Source: JACCTU01 sp963809175 (lineage in GTDB: Bacteria > Actinomycetota > Thermoleophilia > Gaiellales > Gaiellaceae). Taken from it: a stretch of 64,000 nt of DNA. Made by a program: the position numbers and the translations under genes. The stretch covers positions 930,001 through 994,000 of the forward strand of contig CAWEIK010000001.1 of NCBI GenBank assembly GCA_963809175.1. Reading direction: 5' to 3'. This document shows positions 55,031 through 62,917 of the stretch, one piece after another (positions within the stretch are counted from its first letter, which is position 1; every line of letters begins with the position of its first letter). Below the pieces are notes generated by a model. It saw nothing but the letters and a program-made list of their open reading frames with translations. It searched no databases and was not told where the DNA came from.

Positions 55031-56023
55031 GTGAACGCGCAGAGCGCGATCCCCGACGTTCTCGGCCGACATCTCCGCGTGCTGTTCTGCGGGATCAACC
55101 CGGGGCGGGTCTCCGCGGCGGCGGGCGCGCACTTCGCGAATCCGCGCAACGACTTCTGGCGGCTGCTGCACGAGGCGGGGTTCACGCGGCGGCTGCTGGC
55201 GCCGTCCGAGCAGTGGGAAGCGCTGGACGACGGGGTCGGGGTCACGAACGCCGCGCACCGCACGACGCCCGGCTCGTCGGACCTTCGTGAGGCCGACTTC
55301 GCGGGCAGCGCGGAGCGGCTCGAGCAACTCGCGCGGGACTACGAGCCCGTCTGGCTCGCGTTCGTCGGCAAAGAGGCGTACCGCGGCGCGTTCAAGGAGC
55401 GCCCGCAGCTCGGTGAGCAGGACCGCACGCTCGGCAAGCAGACGCGACTCTTCGTGCTCCCATCGACCTCGCCCGCGAACGCCGCGGTCCCGTGGTCGGA
55501 GCGGCTCCACTGGTTCGAGGAGCTCGCGCGCGCGAGCAGCCCGGTCGCACGCCCGGCCGTCCGCGCGATCCTGCTCGACCGCCGCGACCGAGTCTTCCTC
55601 CACCGCTTCGTCCTTCCGGCTGACCCTGGGGTCTGGATCACCCCCGGCGGGGCGCTCGAACACGGCGAGTCGGCCGAGTCCGCTCTCCGCCGCGAGCTCG
55701 CGGAAGAGCTGCAGCTCACCGACGTCGACCTCGGGCCGTGGGTCTGGACGCGCCGCCACGTCTGGTTCTGGCCGGCGCACGGTCGGATCTACGACACGCG
55801 CGAGCAACTCGCGCTCGTCCGGGTCGCCGACGTCCGGACGGTCCGGCCGACTTCGCACGACTCGCTCTTCGCAGGCTCCGACGCACGCGAGGAGCACGGC
55901 TGGTGGACGGTCGAAGCGATCGAGCAGAGCGAGGACGAGTTCGCGCCGCGCTCGCTCGCGACGCACCTGCGCGACCTGATCGCGCACGGTCCGCCCGACG
56001 CGCCGGTCGACGTCGGCCGCTAG
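55031..56023 (+). CDS. Mug-type uracil-DNA glycosylase fused to a NUDIX hydrolase
   Basis: A 330-residue two-domain protein. Residues 1-165 are a G/U mismatch-specific uracil DNA glycosylase: LRVLFCGINPGRVSAA (motif 1), FANPRNDFWRLLHEAG, VGVTNAAHRTTPGSS and VLPSTSPANA (motif 2). Residues 170-320 are a NUDIX domain with the box GALEHGESAESALRRELAEE, giving the G-x5-E-x7-RE-x2-EE pattern. The first excises damaged or mismatched bases, the second sanitises nucleotides, so the fusion joins two DNA-protection steps. GTG start. It overlaps the convergent NAD synthetase by 4 nt. Confidence 0.88.
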   Translation: MNAQSAIPDVLGRHLRVLFCGINPGRVSAAAGAHFANPRNDFWRLLHEAGFTRRLLAPSEQWEALDDGVGVTNAAHRTTPGSSDLREADFAGSAERLEQLARDYEPVWLAFVGKEAYRGAFKERPQLGEQDRTLGKQTRLFVLPSTSPANAAVPWSERLHWFEELARASSPVARPAVRAILLDRRDRVFLHRFVLPADPGVWITPGGALEHGESAESALRRELAEELQLTDVDLGPWVWTRRHVWFWPAHGRIYDTREQLALVRVADVRTVRPTSHDSLFAGSDAREEHGWWTVEAIEQSEDEFAPRSLATHLRDLIAHGPPDAPVDVGR

Positions 56024-57741
56024 TCGCGCCAGCGGTTCGTGATCGGCGTCCGCCGGTCGCGACCGAACGCCTTCGGGTGCAACTTGACGCCCGGCGGAGC
56101 CTGGCGGCGCTTGTACTCCGCGCGGTCGATCAGCGCGATCGCGCGCTCGACGACGTCCTTGTCGAACCCGTCGGCGGAGAGCTCCTCGCGCGAGCGGTCG
56201 AGCTCGACGTACGCCTCCAGCACCTGGTCGAGCTCCGCGTACGGCGGGAGCGAGTGCGAGTCGAGCTGGCCGGCGCGGAGCTCGGCGCTCGGCGCGCGCT
56301 CGATGATCGAGGTCGGGATCAGCTCTCGACCTGCCCGTTCGTTCAGGTGGCGAGCAAGCCGGAAGACGTCCGTCTTGTAGACGTCCTTGATCAGCGCGAA
56401 CCCGCCGGCCATGTCGCCGTAGAGCGTCGCGTAGCCCACCGAGAGCTCGGACTTGTTGCCGGTGGCGAGCAGGAGCCAGCCGAACTTGTTCGAGAGCGCC
56501 ATCAGGAGCACGCCTCGGATCCGCGCCTGCAGGTTCTCCTCGGTGACGTCCGCCTCGCGGCCTCTGAAGACGTCGGTCAACGCCGCCTCGAACGCGTCGT
56601 AGATCGAGTCGATCGGCAGCTCGAGGAAGTCTGTGCCCAGCGACTCGGCAACGACGCGCGCGTCGCGGCGGGTCTCCTCCGACGAGTATCGCGACGGCAT
56701 CGACACGCAGTGCACGTGTTCGTTGCCGAGCGCCTCGGCCGCCAGCGCGGCGACGAGCGCAGAGTCGATCCCGCCGGAGAGACCGAGGACGACCTCGCTG
56801 AACCCGTTCTTCTCGACGTAGTCGCGCAGGCCGAGCTCGAGCGCGAGCCGCATCTGCTCGAGGGGATCGAGCATGGGCGTGATCTCGCCCCCGACGCGCG
56901 CGTCGTCCTCCGCCGCTCGCGGCGAGCCGATGTGCACGACTGAGACCTCCGGCGGCGTCTCGCGCTCCTGCTCGAGTGCGCGCCGGCGAACATCGCGAAG
57001 GCGTCGAGCGATCACCGCCTCGGGGTCGAGGTCGACGACGAGCAGGGCCTCCTCGAACCCGGGTGCCCGCGCGATCACCTCGCCTTCGTCGTCGAGCACG
57101 ACCGAGTGGCCGTCGAAGATGAGCTCGTCCTGGCCGCCGACCGCATTGCACAGCGCGACGAAGCACGAGTTGTCGCGCGCGCGGGTGACGAGCATCTCTT
57201 CGCGCTCGCGGTCCTTCTCGATGTGGAACGGCGACGCGGAGATGTTCAGCAGCAGCTGGGCTCCGGCGAGGGCGAGGTCCGTCGCGGGAGGTCCCGGCTG
57301 CCACACGTCTTCGCAGATCGTCACGCCCGCGAGCGTCTTGCCGTGCTCGAGCAGGAGCAGGTCCCGTCCCTGGGCGAAGTAGCGCGCCTCGTCGAACACG
57401 CCGTAGTTCGGCAGGAACCGCTTTCGGTAGACGGCCTTCACCTCACCGCCGGAGCACACCGCGCACGCGTTGAAGAGGTCCCGGTCGTAGTGCGGGTAGC
57501 CGACGAGCACGGCGATCCCGCGCGCTTCGAGCGCGAGCCGGTGGAGCGACTGGTCGGCCGCCCGAATGAAACCGGGGCGCAGGAGCAGGTCCTCCGCCGG
57601 ATACCCGGTGATCGCCAGCTCGGGGAAGAGGAGCAGCTCGACGCCGTCGCGCTTGGCATCGGCGATCAGTCCGGCCATCTTCTCGCGGTTCCCGTCGAGG
57701 TCGCCGACGGTCGTGTTGATCTGTGCGAGTCCGAGCCTCAG
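56020..57741 (-). CDS. nadE: Glutamine-dependent NAD synthetase
   Basis: Amidates nicotinate adenine dinucleotide to NAD. N-terminal nitrilase-fold glutaminase with catalytic Glu in FPELAITGYPAEDLL, Lys in RKRFLPNYGVFDE and Cys in GVTICEDVWQPG; C-terminal synthetase with P-loop GLSGGIDSALVAALA, TGNKSELSVGYATLYGD and the tail QAPPGVKLHPKAFG. Homology extends upstream of the first ATG (57678) to LRLGLAQINTTVGDLDGNREKM, whose only possible starts are a CTG at 57741 or a GTG reached by an indel; about 573 residues. Convergent with the fusion gene, divergent from the thioesterase-like gene. Confidence 0.94.
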   Translation of the reverse strand: MRLGLAQINTTVGDLDGNREKMAGLIADAKRDGVELLLFPELAITGYPAEDLLLRPGFIRAADQSLHRLALEARGIAVLVGYPHYDRDLFNACAVCSGGEVKAVYRKRFLPNYGVFDEARYFAQGRDLLLLEHGKTLAGVTICEDVWQPGPPATDLALAGAQLLLNISASPFHIEKDREREEMLVTRARDNSCFVALCNAVGGQDELIFDGHSVVLDDEGEVIARAPGFEEALLVVDLDPEAVIARRLRDVRRRALEQERETPPEVSVVHIGSPRAAEDDARVGGEITPMLDPLEQMRLALELGLRDYVEKNGFSEVVLGLSGGIDSALVAALAAEALGNEHVHCVSMPSRYSSEETRRDARVVAESLGTDFLELPIDSIYDAFEAALTDVFRGREADVTEENLQARIRGVLLMALSNKFGWLLLATGNKSELSVGYATLYGDMAGGFALIKDVYKTDVFRLARHLNERAGRELIPTSIIERAPSAELRAGQLDSHSLPPYAELDQVLEAYVELDRSREELSADGFDKDVVERAIALIDRAEYKRRQAPPGVKLHPKAFGRDRRTPITNRWRD

Positions 57742-57779
57742 AGTTTTAGCCTCACAGTCGAAAACCTAGTCTATCGGGA

Positions 57780-58430
57780 ATGGACCTGATCATCGCGCCC
57801 CGCTACAACGGCCCGCCGGGCTCGGCGAACGGCGGGTACACCTGCGGCCTGCTCGCCGAGCGCGTCGGCGAACCGGCCGAGGTGACTCTGCGCTCGCCGC
57901 CGCCGCTCGACACCCCGCTCCGGTTCGACGGCACGCGGCTCTGGAACGGGGAGACGCTCGTTGCCGAGGCGCATCGAGCGCACGTGCACGTCGACGTTCC
58001 CGAGCCGGTCGCGTTCGAGGACGCCGAGCAGGCGTCCCGGAAGTACCCCGGCTTCGACGAGCACGAGTACGCGACGTGCTTCGTCTGCGGCCCGGACCGC
58101 GACGACGGGCTCGGGCTGTTCGCCGGCCCGGTCGACGGCACGGAGGTCTTCGCTGCGCCGTGGGTGGTCCCGGACGACGTCTCGCGCCTGCTGGTCTGGG
58201 CCGCGCTCGACTGCCCAGGCGCGATCGGCGTCGGCTGGGACGGTCGCGGCAACTGGCTGCTCGGCCGCATGGCCGCCGAGGTGCACGACGTGCCGGAGCC
58301 GGGCGAGCGCTGCGTCGTCGTCGCCTGGCCGATCGGCCACGAGGGCAGGAAGGGCTTCGCGGGCACGGCGCTCTACCGCGGCGACGAGCTGCTCGCCCGC
58401 GCCGAGCAGACCTGGATTGCGCTGCGCTAG
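57780..58430 (+). CDS. Hotdog-fold thioesterase-like hypothetical protein
   Basis: A 216-residue protein without signal peptide. It contains YNGPPGSANGGYTCGLLAE at the start (a thioesterase-like substrate loop), CFVCGPDRDDGLGLF in the middle, a motif seen in acyl-CoA thioesterase-like hotdog proteins, and a C-terminal WPIGHEGRKGFAGTALY repeat of the fold, suggesting two hotdog halves. No enzyme activity can be fixed. It starts 38 nt from the nadE start on the opposite strand and is tail to tail with the SDR. Confidence 0.72.
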   Translation: MDLIIAPRYNGPPGSANGGYTCGLLAERVGEPAEVTLRSPPPLDTPLRFDGTRLWNGETLVAEAHRAHVHVDVPEPVAFEDAEQASRKYPGFDEHEYATCFVCGPDRDDGLGLFAGPVDGTEVFAAPWVVPDDVSRLLVWAALDCPGAIGVGWDGRGNWLLGRMAAEVHDVPEPGERCVVVAWPIGHEGRKGFAGTALYRGDELLARAEQTWIALR

Positions 58431-59188
58431 CGCCTCAAGCGAATCGCATTGAGGTCGTCCGCGAGGATCTGCTCGATTCGTTGCTCGAGTTCCTCCAGCG
58501 GGTCGTGCTCCGCGTGCAGGTAGCGCCCGCTCAAGCGGTCGAACTTGCCCGACGCCAGCGCCCGCACGAGTCGTGGCGCTAACTCGGGCGGTGTCCACGG
58601 TGCGTCGTCGCCGATCCGGTCGCCCATCAACTCCGTCCTCACGAGACCCGGGCTGATCGGGAAGACGGGAATCCGGCCCTCGAGCTGGCTCGCGAGCGTC
58701 TCGCCGAAGCGCACGGCTGCGGCCTTGCTCGCGCTGTACGCCGTCGCCGACAAGCCCGGTAGATACGCGGCGCCGCTGCCCGTGATCACGATCCTCCCGC
58801 TGCCGCGCTCGAGCATTCCCGGGATCGCAGCCCGGCACGTGAGGTAGACGCCGAGCACGTTCACCTCCTGCACGCGCCACCAGTCTTCGACCGGCACCTC
58901 CCACGCGCGCTCCTCCCACAGCGCGATGCCTGCGTTCGCGACCAGCAGGTCGATCGGGCCGAGCTCGCTCTCGGTTTCGGCGACCATCCGCTCGACGTCC
59001 GCCTGCTTCGAGACGTCGCCCTCGATCGCGAGCCCGCCGATCTCCTGCGCGACCGCTTCCACCTGCGCACGCGTTCGCGCCGACACGGCGACGCGCATCC
59101 CCGCACTCGCAAGCTCGCGGGCGACGTCCGCGCCGATCCCGCGACCGCCGCCGGTGACGAGCGCGACCCCGGTGAGCTCAGATGGCAT
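58427..59188 (-). CDS. Short-chain dehydrogenase/reductase (SDR)
   Basis: Classical SDR of 253 residues. Cofactor motif TGGGRGIGADVARELASAG, NAG motif LLVANAGIALWEE, catalytic Ser in ITGSGAAYLPG and Tyr-x3-Lys in YSASKAA. The tail ends ADDLNAIRLR. Oxidoreductase of unknown substrate. It overlaps the acyl-CoA ligase by 11 nt, so the two are one transcript. Confidence 0.92.
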   Translation of the reverse strand: MPSELTGVALVTGGGRGIGADVARELASAGMRVAVSARTRAQVEAVAQEIGGLAIEGDVSKQADVERMVAETESELGPIDLLVANAGIALWEERAWEVPVEDWWRVQEVNVLGVYLTCRAAIPGMLERGSGRIVITGSGAAYLPGLSATAYSASKAAAVRFGETLASQLEGRIPVFPISPGLVRTELMGDRIGDDAPWTPPELAPRLVRALASGKFDRLSGRYLHAEHDPLEELEQRIEQILADDLNAIRLRR

Positions 59189-61046
59189 TCGCGATCTCCT
59201 CGAGCGCTTCGGGGTTCTCGACCGACGAGAGATCGCCCGGGTCCTTGCCCAGCACCTTCGCCCGCACGGCGCGGCGCACGATCTTCGCCGAGCGTGTCTT
59301 CGGCAGCGAGCCGACGAACACGACCCGCTCCGGCTTGAACGCCTTCCCCAGCACCTCCGCGACCTTAGCCGCCACGTCCTGCTCCGCGGCGTCCGCTTCG
59401 GGTGAGCGCACGCAGAAGATCCACGCCACCTCGCCCTTCACCTCGTGCGGGACGCCGACGGCGGCCGCCTCGGCCACGCCGGCGTGCGAGACGGCGGCCG
59501 ACTCGAGCTCGGCCGGCCCGATGCGCTTGCCCGCGATGTTCAGCGTGTCGTCGGAGCGCCCGTGCAGGTACCAGTAGCCGTCCTCGTCGACCGACGCCCA
59601 GTCTCCGTGCGTCCAGACGCCGGGGAAGCGGCGCCAGTACGTCTCGAGATAGCGCTCGGGGTCGCCCCAGAGCCCGCGCGTCATCCCGGGGAAGGGCCGC
59701 TTGCAGACCAGCTCGCCGACCTCGCCTCGAACGGAGCGTCCTTCCGGGTCGAAGACGTCCATGTCCTCGCCGAGCGCCGGGAAGCCGAGCGAGACCGGCT
59801 TGATCGGGTACGCGACGCACACCGAGAGGAAGCAGGCACCGACCTCGGTCCCGCCGCTGAGGTTGACGATCGGCGTCACACCGCGGCCGACGTGCTCGTG
59901 CAGCCAGAGGTAGGGGTCGGGGTTCCACGGCTCGCCCGTGGTCGTGATCACCCGAAGCGAAGAGGTGTCGGTCTGCGGCTCGCCCTTCGGGATCAGCGCG
60001 CGGATCAGCGTCGGCGAGACGCCGAGCATCGTCACGCGTTCCTGCTCGATCAGGCGCCAGAGCCTGTCGTCCGGCCAGTCGGGGGCACCCTCGGCGAAGA
60101 CGATCGTCGCGCCGATCGCCCCGGCGCCCACCACCGTCCACGATCCCATGATCCAGCCCATGTCCGTCACGAAGTGGACGACGTCGCCCTCGTTGACGTC
60201 GGTCTGGTAGGCGACTTCGCGCGCGATCGAGACGAGGAACCCACCATGGACGTGGAGCACGCCCTTCGGCTGGCCCGTGGTGCCGGACGTGTACGTCAGG
60301 AGGTACGGGTGCTCCGATTCGACCTGCAGCGCCGGCAGCGTTCCCGGCTGCCGCTGCACCAGCTCGGGCCACGCGGCGCGGCGCCGGTCCCACTCGATCA
60401 CGTCAACGTCGGCTCGGGCCTCGTCGACCGCCTCGCGCATCGGCAGCCAGCGACCGCGGCGGAACGACCCGTCGGCGCAGATCACGACCTTCGCGTCCGA
60501 CGCCTCCAGCCGCTGCGCGATCGCGGGCGCCGCGAACCCCGAGAAGATCGGGACCTGCACGGCCCCGATGTGCGCGCACGCGTGAGACGCCACCGCGACC
60601 TCCGGACACATCGGCATGTAGATCGCCACCCGATCGCCGGGCTCGACGCCGAGCTCGACCAGCGCCTCGGCGAGCTGCGTCGTCTCGCGGGACAGCTCGG
60701 CGTACGTTCGCTGACGACGCTCGCCGTCCTCGCCGAGGAAGACCGCGGCGACGTCGCCCGGCCGGCGCTCTGCGTGGCGGTGGAGGCAGTTCGTCGCGAT
60801 GTTCAGGCGGCCGCCGTCGAACCACGTCGCCCACTCGATCCCGGCGGACTCGTCGAGGACGCGCTGCCACGGGGTCGAGAACTCGAGCCCGAGGTCGTCG
60901 ATCAACGCCGGCCAGAACCGCTCCGGCTCCTCGATCGAGACGCGGTGCAGCTCGTGGTAGCTCGCGCAGCCCAGCTTGCGCCAGAGCCGCACGACGTTCG
61001 CCTGCTCGACCCGGTCGGCCGAGGGCTCCCAGACGAACTCGCTCAT
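59178..61046 (-). CDS. AMP-forming acyl-CoA synthetase (acetoacetyl/propionyl type)
   Basis: A 622-residue ligase, intact and distinct from the acetyl-CoA synthetase at 43 kb. N-terminal block FVWEPSADRVEQANVVRLWRKLG, ATP-binding YTSGTTGQPKGVLHVHGG, TGEPWNPDPYLW, the A5 region VNLSGGTEVGACFLS, DGYWYLHGRSDDTLNIAGKRIGPAELES and the C-terminal LPKTRSAKIVRRAVR lysine. The closest architectural match is to acetyl/propionyl-CoA-type synthetases. Its leader contains the RNA element at 61078-61258. Possibly co-transcribed with the downstream SDR. Confidence 0.9.
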   Translation of the reverse strand: MSEFVWEPSADRVEQANVVRLWRKLGCASYHELHRVSIEEPERFWPALIDDLGLEFSTPWQRVLDESAGIEWATWFDGGRLNIATNCLHRHAERRPGDVAAVFLGEDGERRQRTYAELSRETTQLAEALVELGVEPGDRVAIYMPMCPEVAVASHACAHIGAVQVPIFSGFAAPAIAQRLEASDAKVVICADGSFRRGRWLPMREAVDEARADVDVIEWDRRRAAWPELVQRQPGTLPALQVESEHPYLLTYTSGTTGQPKGVLHVHGGFLVSIAREVAYQTDVNEGDVVHFVTDMGWIMGSWTVVGAGAIGATIVFAEGAPDWPDDRLWRLIEQERVTMLGVSPTLIRALIPKGEPQTDTSSLRVITTTGEPWNPDPYLWLHEHVGRGVTPIVNLSGGTEVGACFLSVCVAYPIKPVSLGFPALGEDMDVFDPEGRSVRGEVGELVCKRPFPGMTRGLWGDPERYLETYWRRFPGVWTHGDWASVDEDGYWYLHGRSDDTLNIAGKRIGPAELESAAVSHAGVAEAAAVGVPHEVKGEVAWIFCVRSPEADAAEQDVAAKVAEVLGKAFKPERVVFVGSLPKTRSAKIVRRAVRAKVLGKDPGDLSSVENPEALEEIANAI

Positions 61047-61077
61047 CGACGGGCGATCCTACCCGCCGAAAAACGCG

Positions 61078-61258
61078 CAAAAAAAGAGAGACCCCCCGGG
61101 CTGCGGCCCCCCGGGGGTCTCTCTTGTCTGCGCCTTGACCCACCTGAGGCGACTAGCCGGTGGTCATGAGTCTGCGGCCCACTCACGGCCACCGGCTTTC
61201 TGTGTCACCTTGGCGCGTCCCCTGCGCCTGGCCTGGCGTCCGGCCTGGCGTCAAGGTT
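61078..61258 (-). ncRNA. Candidate structured RNA, about 180 nt, unassigned
   Basis: Minus-strand unit between a sigma-70 promoter and an intrinsic terminator. Predicted start near 61258 (7 nt after the -10 box) and end near 61079. The 5' end CCTTGAC (61256-61250) pairs perfectly with GTCAAGG near the 3' end (61139-61133), closing the structure. Inside are a GGCGC/GCGCC hairpin and a strong stem GCCGGTGG/CCACCGGC containing GAGT/GACTC. GACGCCAGGCC occurs twice near the 5' end. It may be a free RNA or a leader of the acyl-CoA ligase at 61046. I cannot match it to a known family by eye. Confidence 0.5.
61079..61124 (-). terminator. Intrinsic terminator, minus strand
   Basis: A 12-bp perfect stem AGAGAGACCCCC/GGGGGTCTCTCT (arms at 61085-61096 and 61113-61124), extended by further G/C pairs inside, followed on the minus strand by seven Ts (61085-61079). 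It lies about 33 nt upstream of the acyl-CoA ligase ATG, so it either ends the small RNA or attenuates the ligase. Confidence 0.88.
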
Positions 61259-61264
61259 GAACCC

Positions 61265-61293
61265 ACTCTAGGAGCCGTGTCTGGGGTTGTCAA
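61265..61293 (-). promoter_or_regulatory. Consensus sigma-70-type promoter
   Basis: On the minus strand TTGACA (61293-61288) is followed after exactly 17 nt by TAGAGT (61270-61265). The spacing is ideal and the -35 hexamer perfect, unusual for this GC-rich genome. Two direct repeats of GTCAAGT (plus-strand reading, 61289-61295 and 61302-61308, 13 bp apart) overlap and precede the -35. Confidence 0.7.
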
Positions 61294-61400
61294 GTACCTC
61301 GGTCAAGTGATTTCGAACCACCGTCGTTGACTCGATTTCCCTGGAGACATGCCCCTTTTGGGGGATGTCGGGTCAGGCCCACTTGCACTTTGGTGAAGTA

Positions 61401-61417
61401 TCGAGAAGACTTCTCGA
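61401..61417. promoter_or_regulatory. Perfect 8-1-8 palindrome upstream of the HTH-TPR gene
   Basis: TCGAGAAG-A-CTTCTCGA ends 6 nt before the ATG at 61424. Size and symmetry are typical of operator sites bound by dimeric HTH regulators, and its place over the translation start would favour autorepression. No known family motif is claimed. Confidence 0.55.
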
Positions 61418-61423
61418 GCCGTC

Positions 61424-62770
61424 ATGAAGCCAGCCGTCCGCAACGAGCCGCAGCGCCTCACGAAGCCCGCAGCACTGGGCCTCGGCGAGCGCCTGCGCAG
61501 GCTCCGGGTCGCCGCAGGGCTGACCCAGGGCGAGCTCGCCGGCGACCGGTTCTCGAAGGAGTACGTCAGCCAGATCGAGCGTGGCAAGACGCGTCCGACG
61601 GCCGACACGATCGAGTGGCTCGCGCAGCAGCTCGGCGTCGACGCCAGCTTCCTCGCGAACGGCGTCTCGACCGACGAGCGCGGACGGGTCGAAGGCGGTC
61701 TCGCACGTGCGGAGGCGCTCATCCGCTCCGACCAGTGCACCGAGGCGCTCGAGGTCTACGACTCGCTCCGCTCCGCCGTCCTGGCGACTGGGTCACCTGA
61801 GCTTGAAGTCCGCGCGCTGACCGGCGAGGCGCGCGCACGTGGGATCGAAGGCGACGTTCGCAGCGCGATTCCGCTGCTCGAGCGCGCGCGAGGGCTTGCG
61901 GAGGGCGCGGGCTTCTCCGACGTCGAGCGCGCCGAGGTCGTTTTCGAGCTCGGCGTCGTTCGTTACAAGCTTTCGAGCATCTCGACCGCACTCGGGCTCT
62001 TCAGCGCGGCGCTCGAGCTCGCCGAACGCTCGGGGTTCCCGTGTGACCTCCTCCGCTCGAAGATTCTCGAGGGGCGCTCGCGGTGCTACCGCCGGCAGCG
62101 CGACTTCGAGGCCGCGAAGGAAGACGTCGAGCGCTCGCTCGAGCTCGCGTGCGCCGTCGACGACCGCTCCGCGATGGCGAGCGCCTACTTCCAGGCCTCC
62201 GTGCTCGCCGAGCGCGAGGGTCACTGGGTGCTCGCGCGGAAGTACGCGGAGCAGGCCAAGTCGATCTACGAGGATCTCGCGGAGCACCGGCACGTCGGCC
62301 GGCTGCACAACAACATCGGCGGCCTGACTTTCTCGCTCGGGAAGGCCGACGAGGCGATCCCGCACCTCAAGGAAGCGTTCCGCATCGCCCTCGACCTCGG
62401 CAACGACGCCGACGCCGCGCAGGCGATTTCGTCGCTCGCACAGGTCCATCTTCGCATCGGGCATCTCGAGCAGGCCGAGGAGCAGTCTCGCCATGCGCTG
62501 CGTTTGCTCGAAGGCCGCGTCGATTTCCTCGACGAGATCGGCAACGCGCAGCTCGTCCTCGGCCGCTCGCTCCTCGAGCAGGGGCGGCTGGACGACGCGG
62601 AGAAGCAATTCCATGCCGCCGACGCCACGTTCGAACAGCTCTCGTCGGTCAGCCACCGTGCCGCCGCCTGGGTCGCCCTCGGCGATCTCGCGACGCGCCG
62701 TGGCGACGACCGCGAGGCCGCCCACGTCTACCGCCGCGCCGCAGAGGCGCTGCAGGACTTCCGCTTCTAA
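61424..62770 (+). CDS. XRE-family HTH regulator with C-terminal TPR repeats (RRNPP-like)
   Basis: A 448-residue cytosolic regulator. Residues 20-77 are a Cro/cI-type HTH (LGERLRRLRVAAGLTQGELA, SKEYVSQIERGKTRPTADTI). Residues 90-440 are about eight TPR-like helix pairs, e.g. NNIGGLTFSLGKADEAIPHL and AQVHLRIGHLEQAEEQSRHAL. HTH plus TPR superhelix is the layout of PlcR, NprR and related RRNPP sensors that bind a small imported peptide, and a peptide gene follows 24 nt downstream. A single open frame with no indel. The Shine-Dalgarno before ATG 61424 is weak. Target genes beyond itself are unknown. Confidence 0.85.
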   Translation: MKPAVRNEPQRLTKPAALGLGERLRRLRVAAGLTQGELAGDRFSKEYVSQIERGKTRPTADTIEWLAQQLGVDASFLANGVSTDERGRVEGGLARAEALIRSDQCTEALEVYDSLRSAVLATGSPELEVRALTGEARARGIEGDVRSAIPLLERARGLAEGAGFSDVERAEVVFELGVVRYKLSSISTALGLFSAALELAERSGFPCDLLRSKILEGRSRCYRRQRDFEAAKEDVERSLELACAVDDRSAMASAYFQASVLAEREGHWVLARKYAEQAKSIYEDLAEHRHVGRLHNNIGGLTFSLGKADEAIPHLKEAFRIALDLGNDADAAQAISSLAQVHLRIGHLEQAEEQSRHALRLLEGRVDFLDEIGNAQLVLGRSLLEQGRLDDAEKQFHAADATFEQLSSVSHRAAAWVALGDLATRRGDDREAAHVYRRAAEALQDFRF

Positions 62771-62794
62771 CGAGAGGAGGTGAACGCAAACACA

Positions 62795-62896
62795 ATGATG
62801 AAAGCTCGCCTCACCCACCTCGCCCTCTTCGCCGCTCTCGCAGCGTCGTTCCTCGGCAAGCTCGGCTTCCTCGGCTATTCCGACGGCGTCTGGTAA
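62795..62896 (+). CDS. Small signal-like peptide (33 aa), candidate propeptide
   Basis: Starts at ATG 62795 (or ATG 62798) with an AGAGGAGGTG Shine-Dalgarno about 12 nt upstream. The product has two positive residues (Lys3, Arg5), a hydrophobic stretch LALFAALAASFLG and a C-terminal tail KLGFLGYSDGVW ending with the TAA at 62894. Size and layout fit secreted pro-peptides of quorum systems. It is directly behind the HTH-TPR gene and before a lipoprotein, inside one apparent operon. Function is inferred; too short for normal gene finders. Confidence 0.6.
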   Translation: MMKARLTHLALFAALAASFLGKLGFLGYSDGVW

Positions 62897-62917
62897 CACC
62901 CTCGCTACAGTCGAGGC

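Noticed and set aside
61078..61258. Assignment of the RNA to a c-di-GMP riboswitch, M-box, ZTP, SRP or 6S family
   Set aside because: Isolated fragments such as GGGGACGC, CACAGAAAG and GACGCC look similar, but the ordered conserved blocks and tetraloops of those families are not present. Left unassigned.
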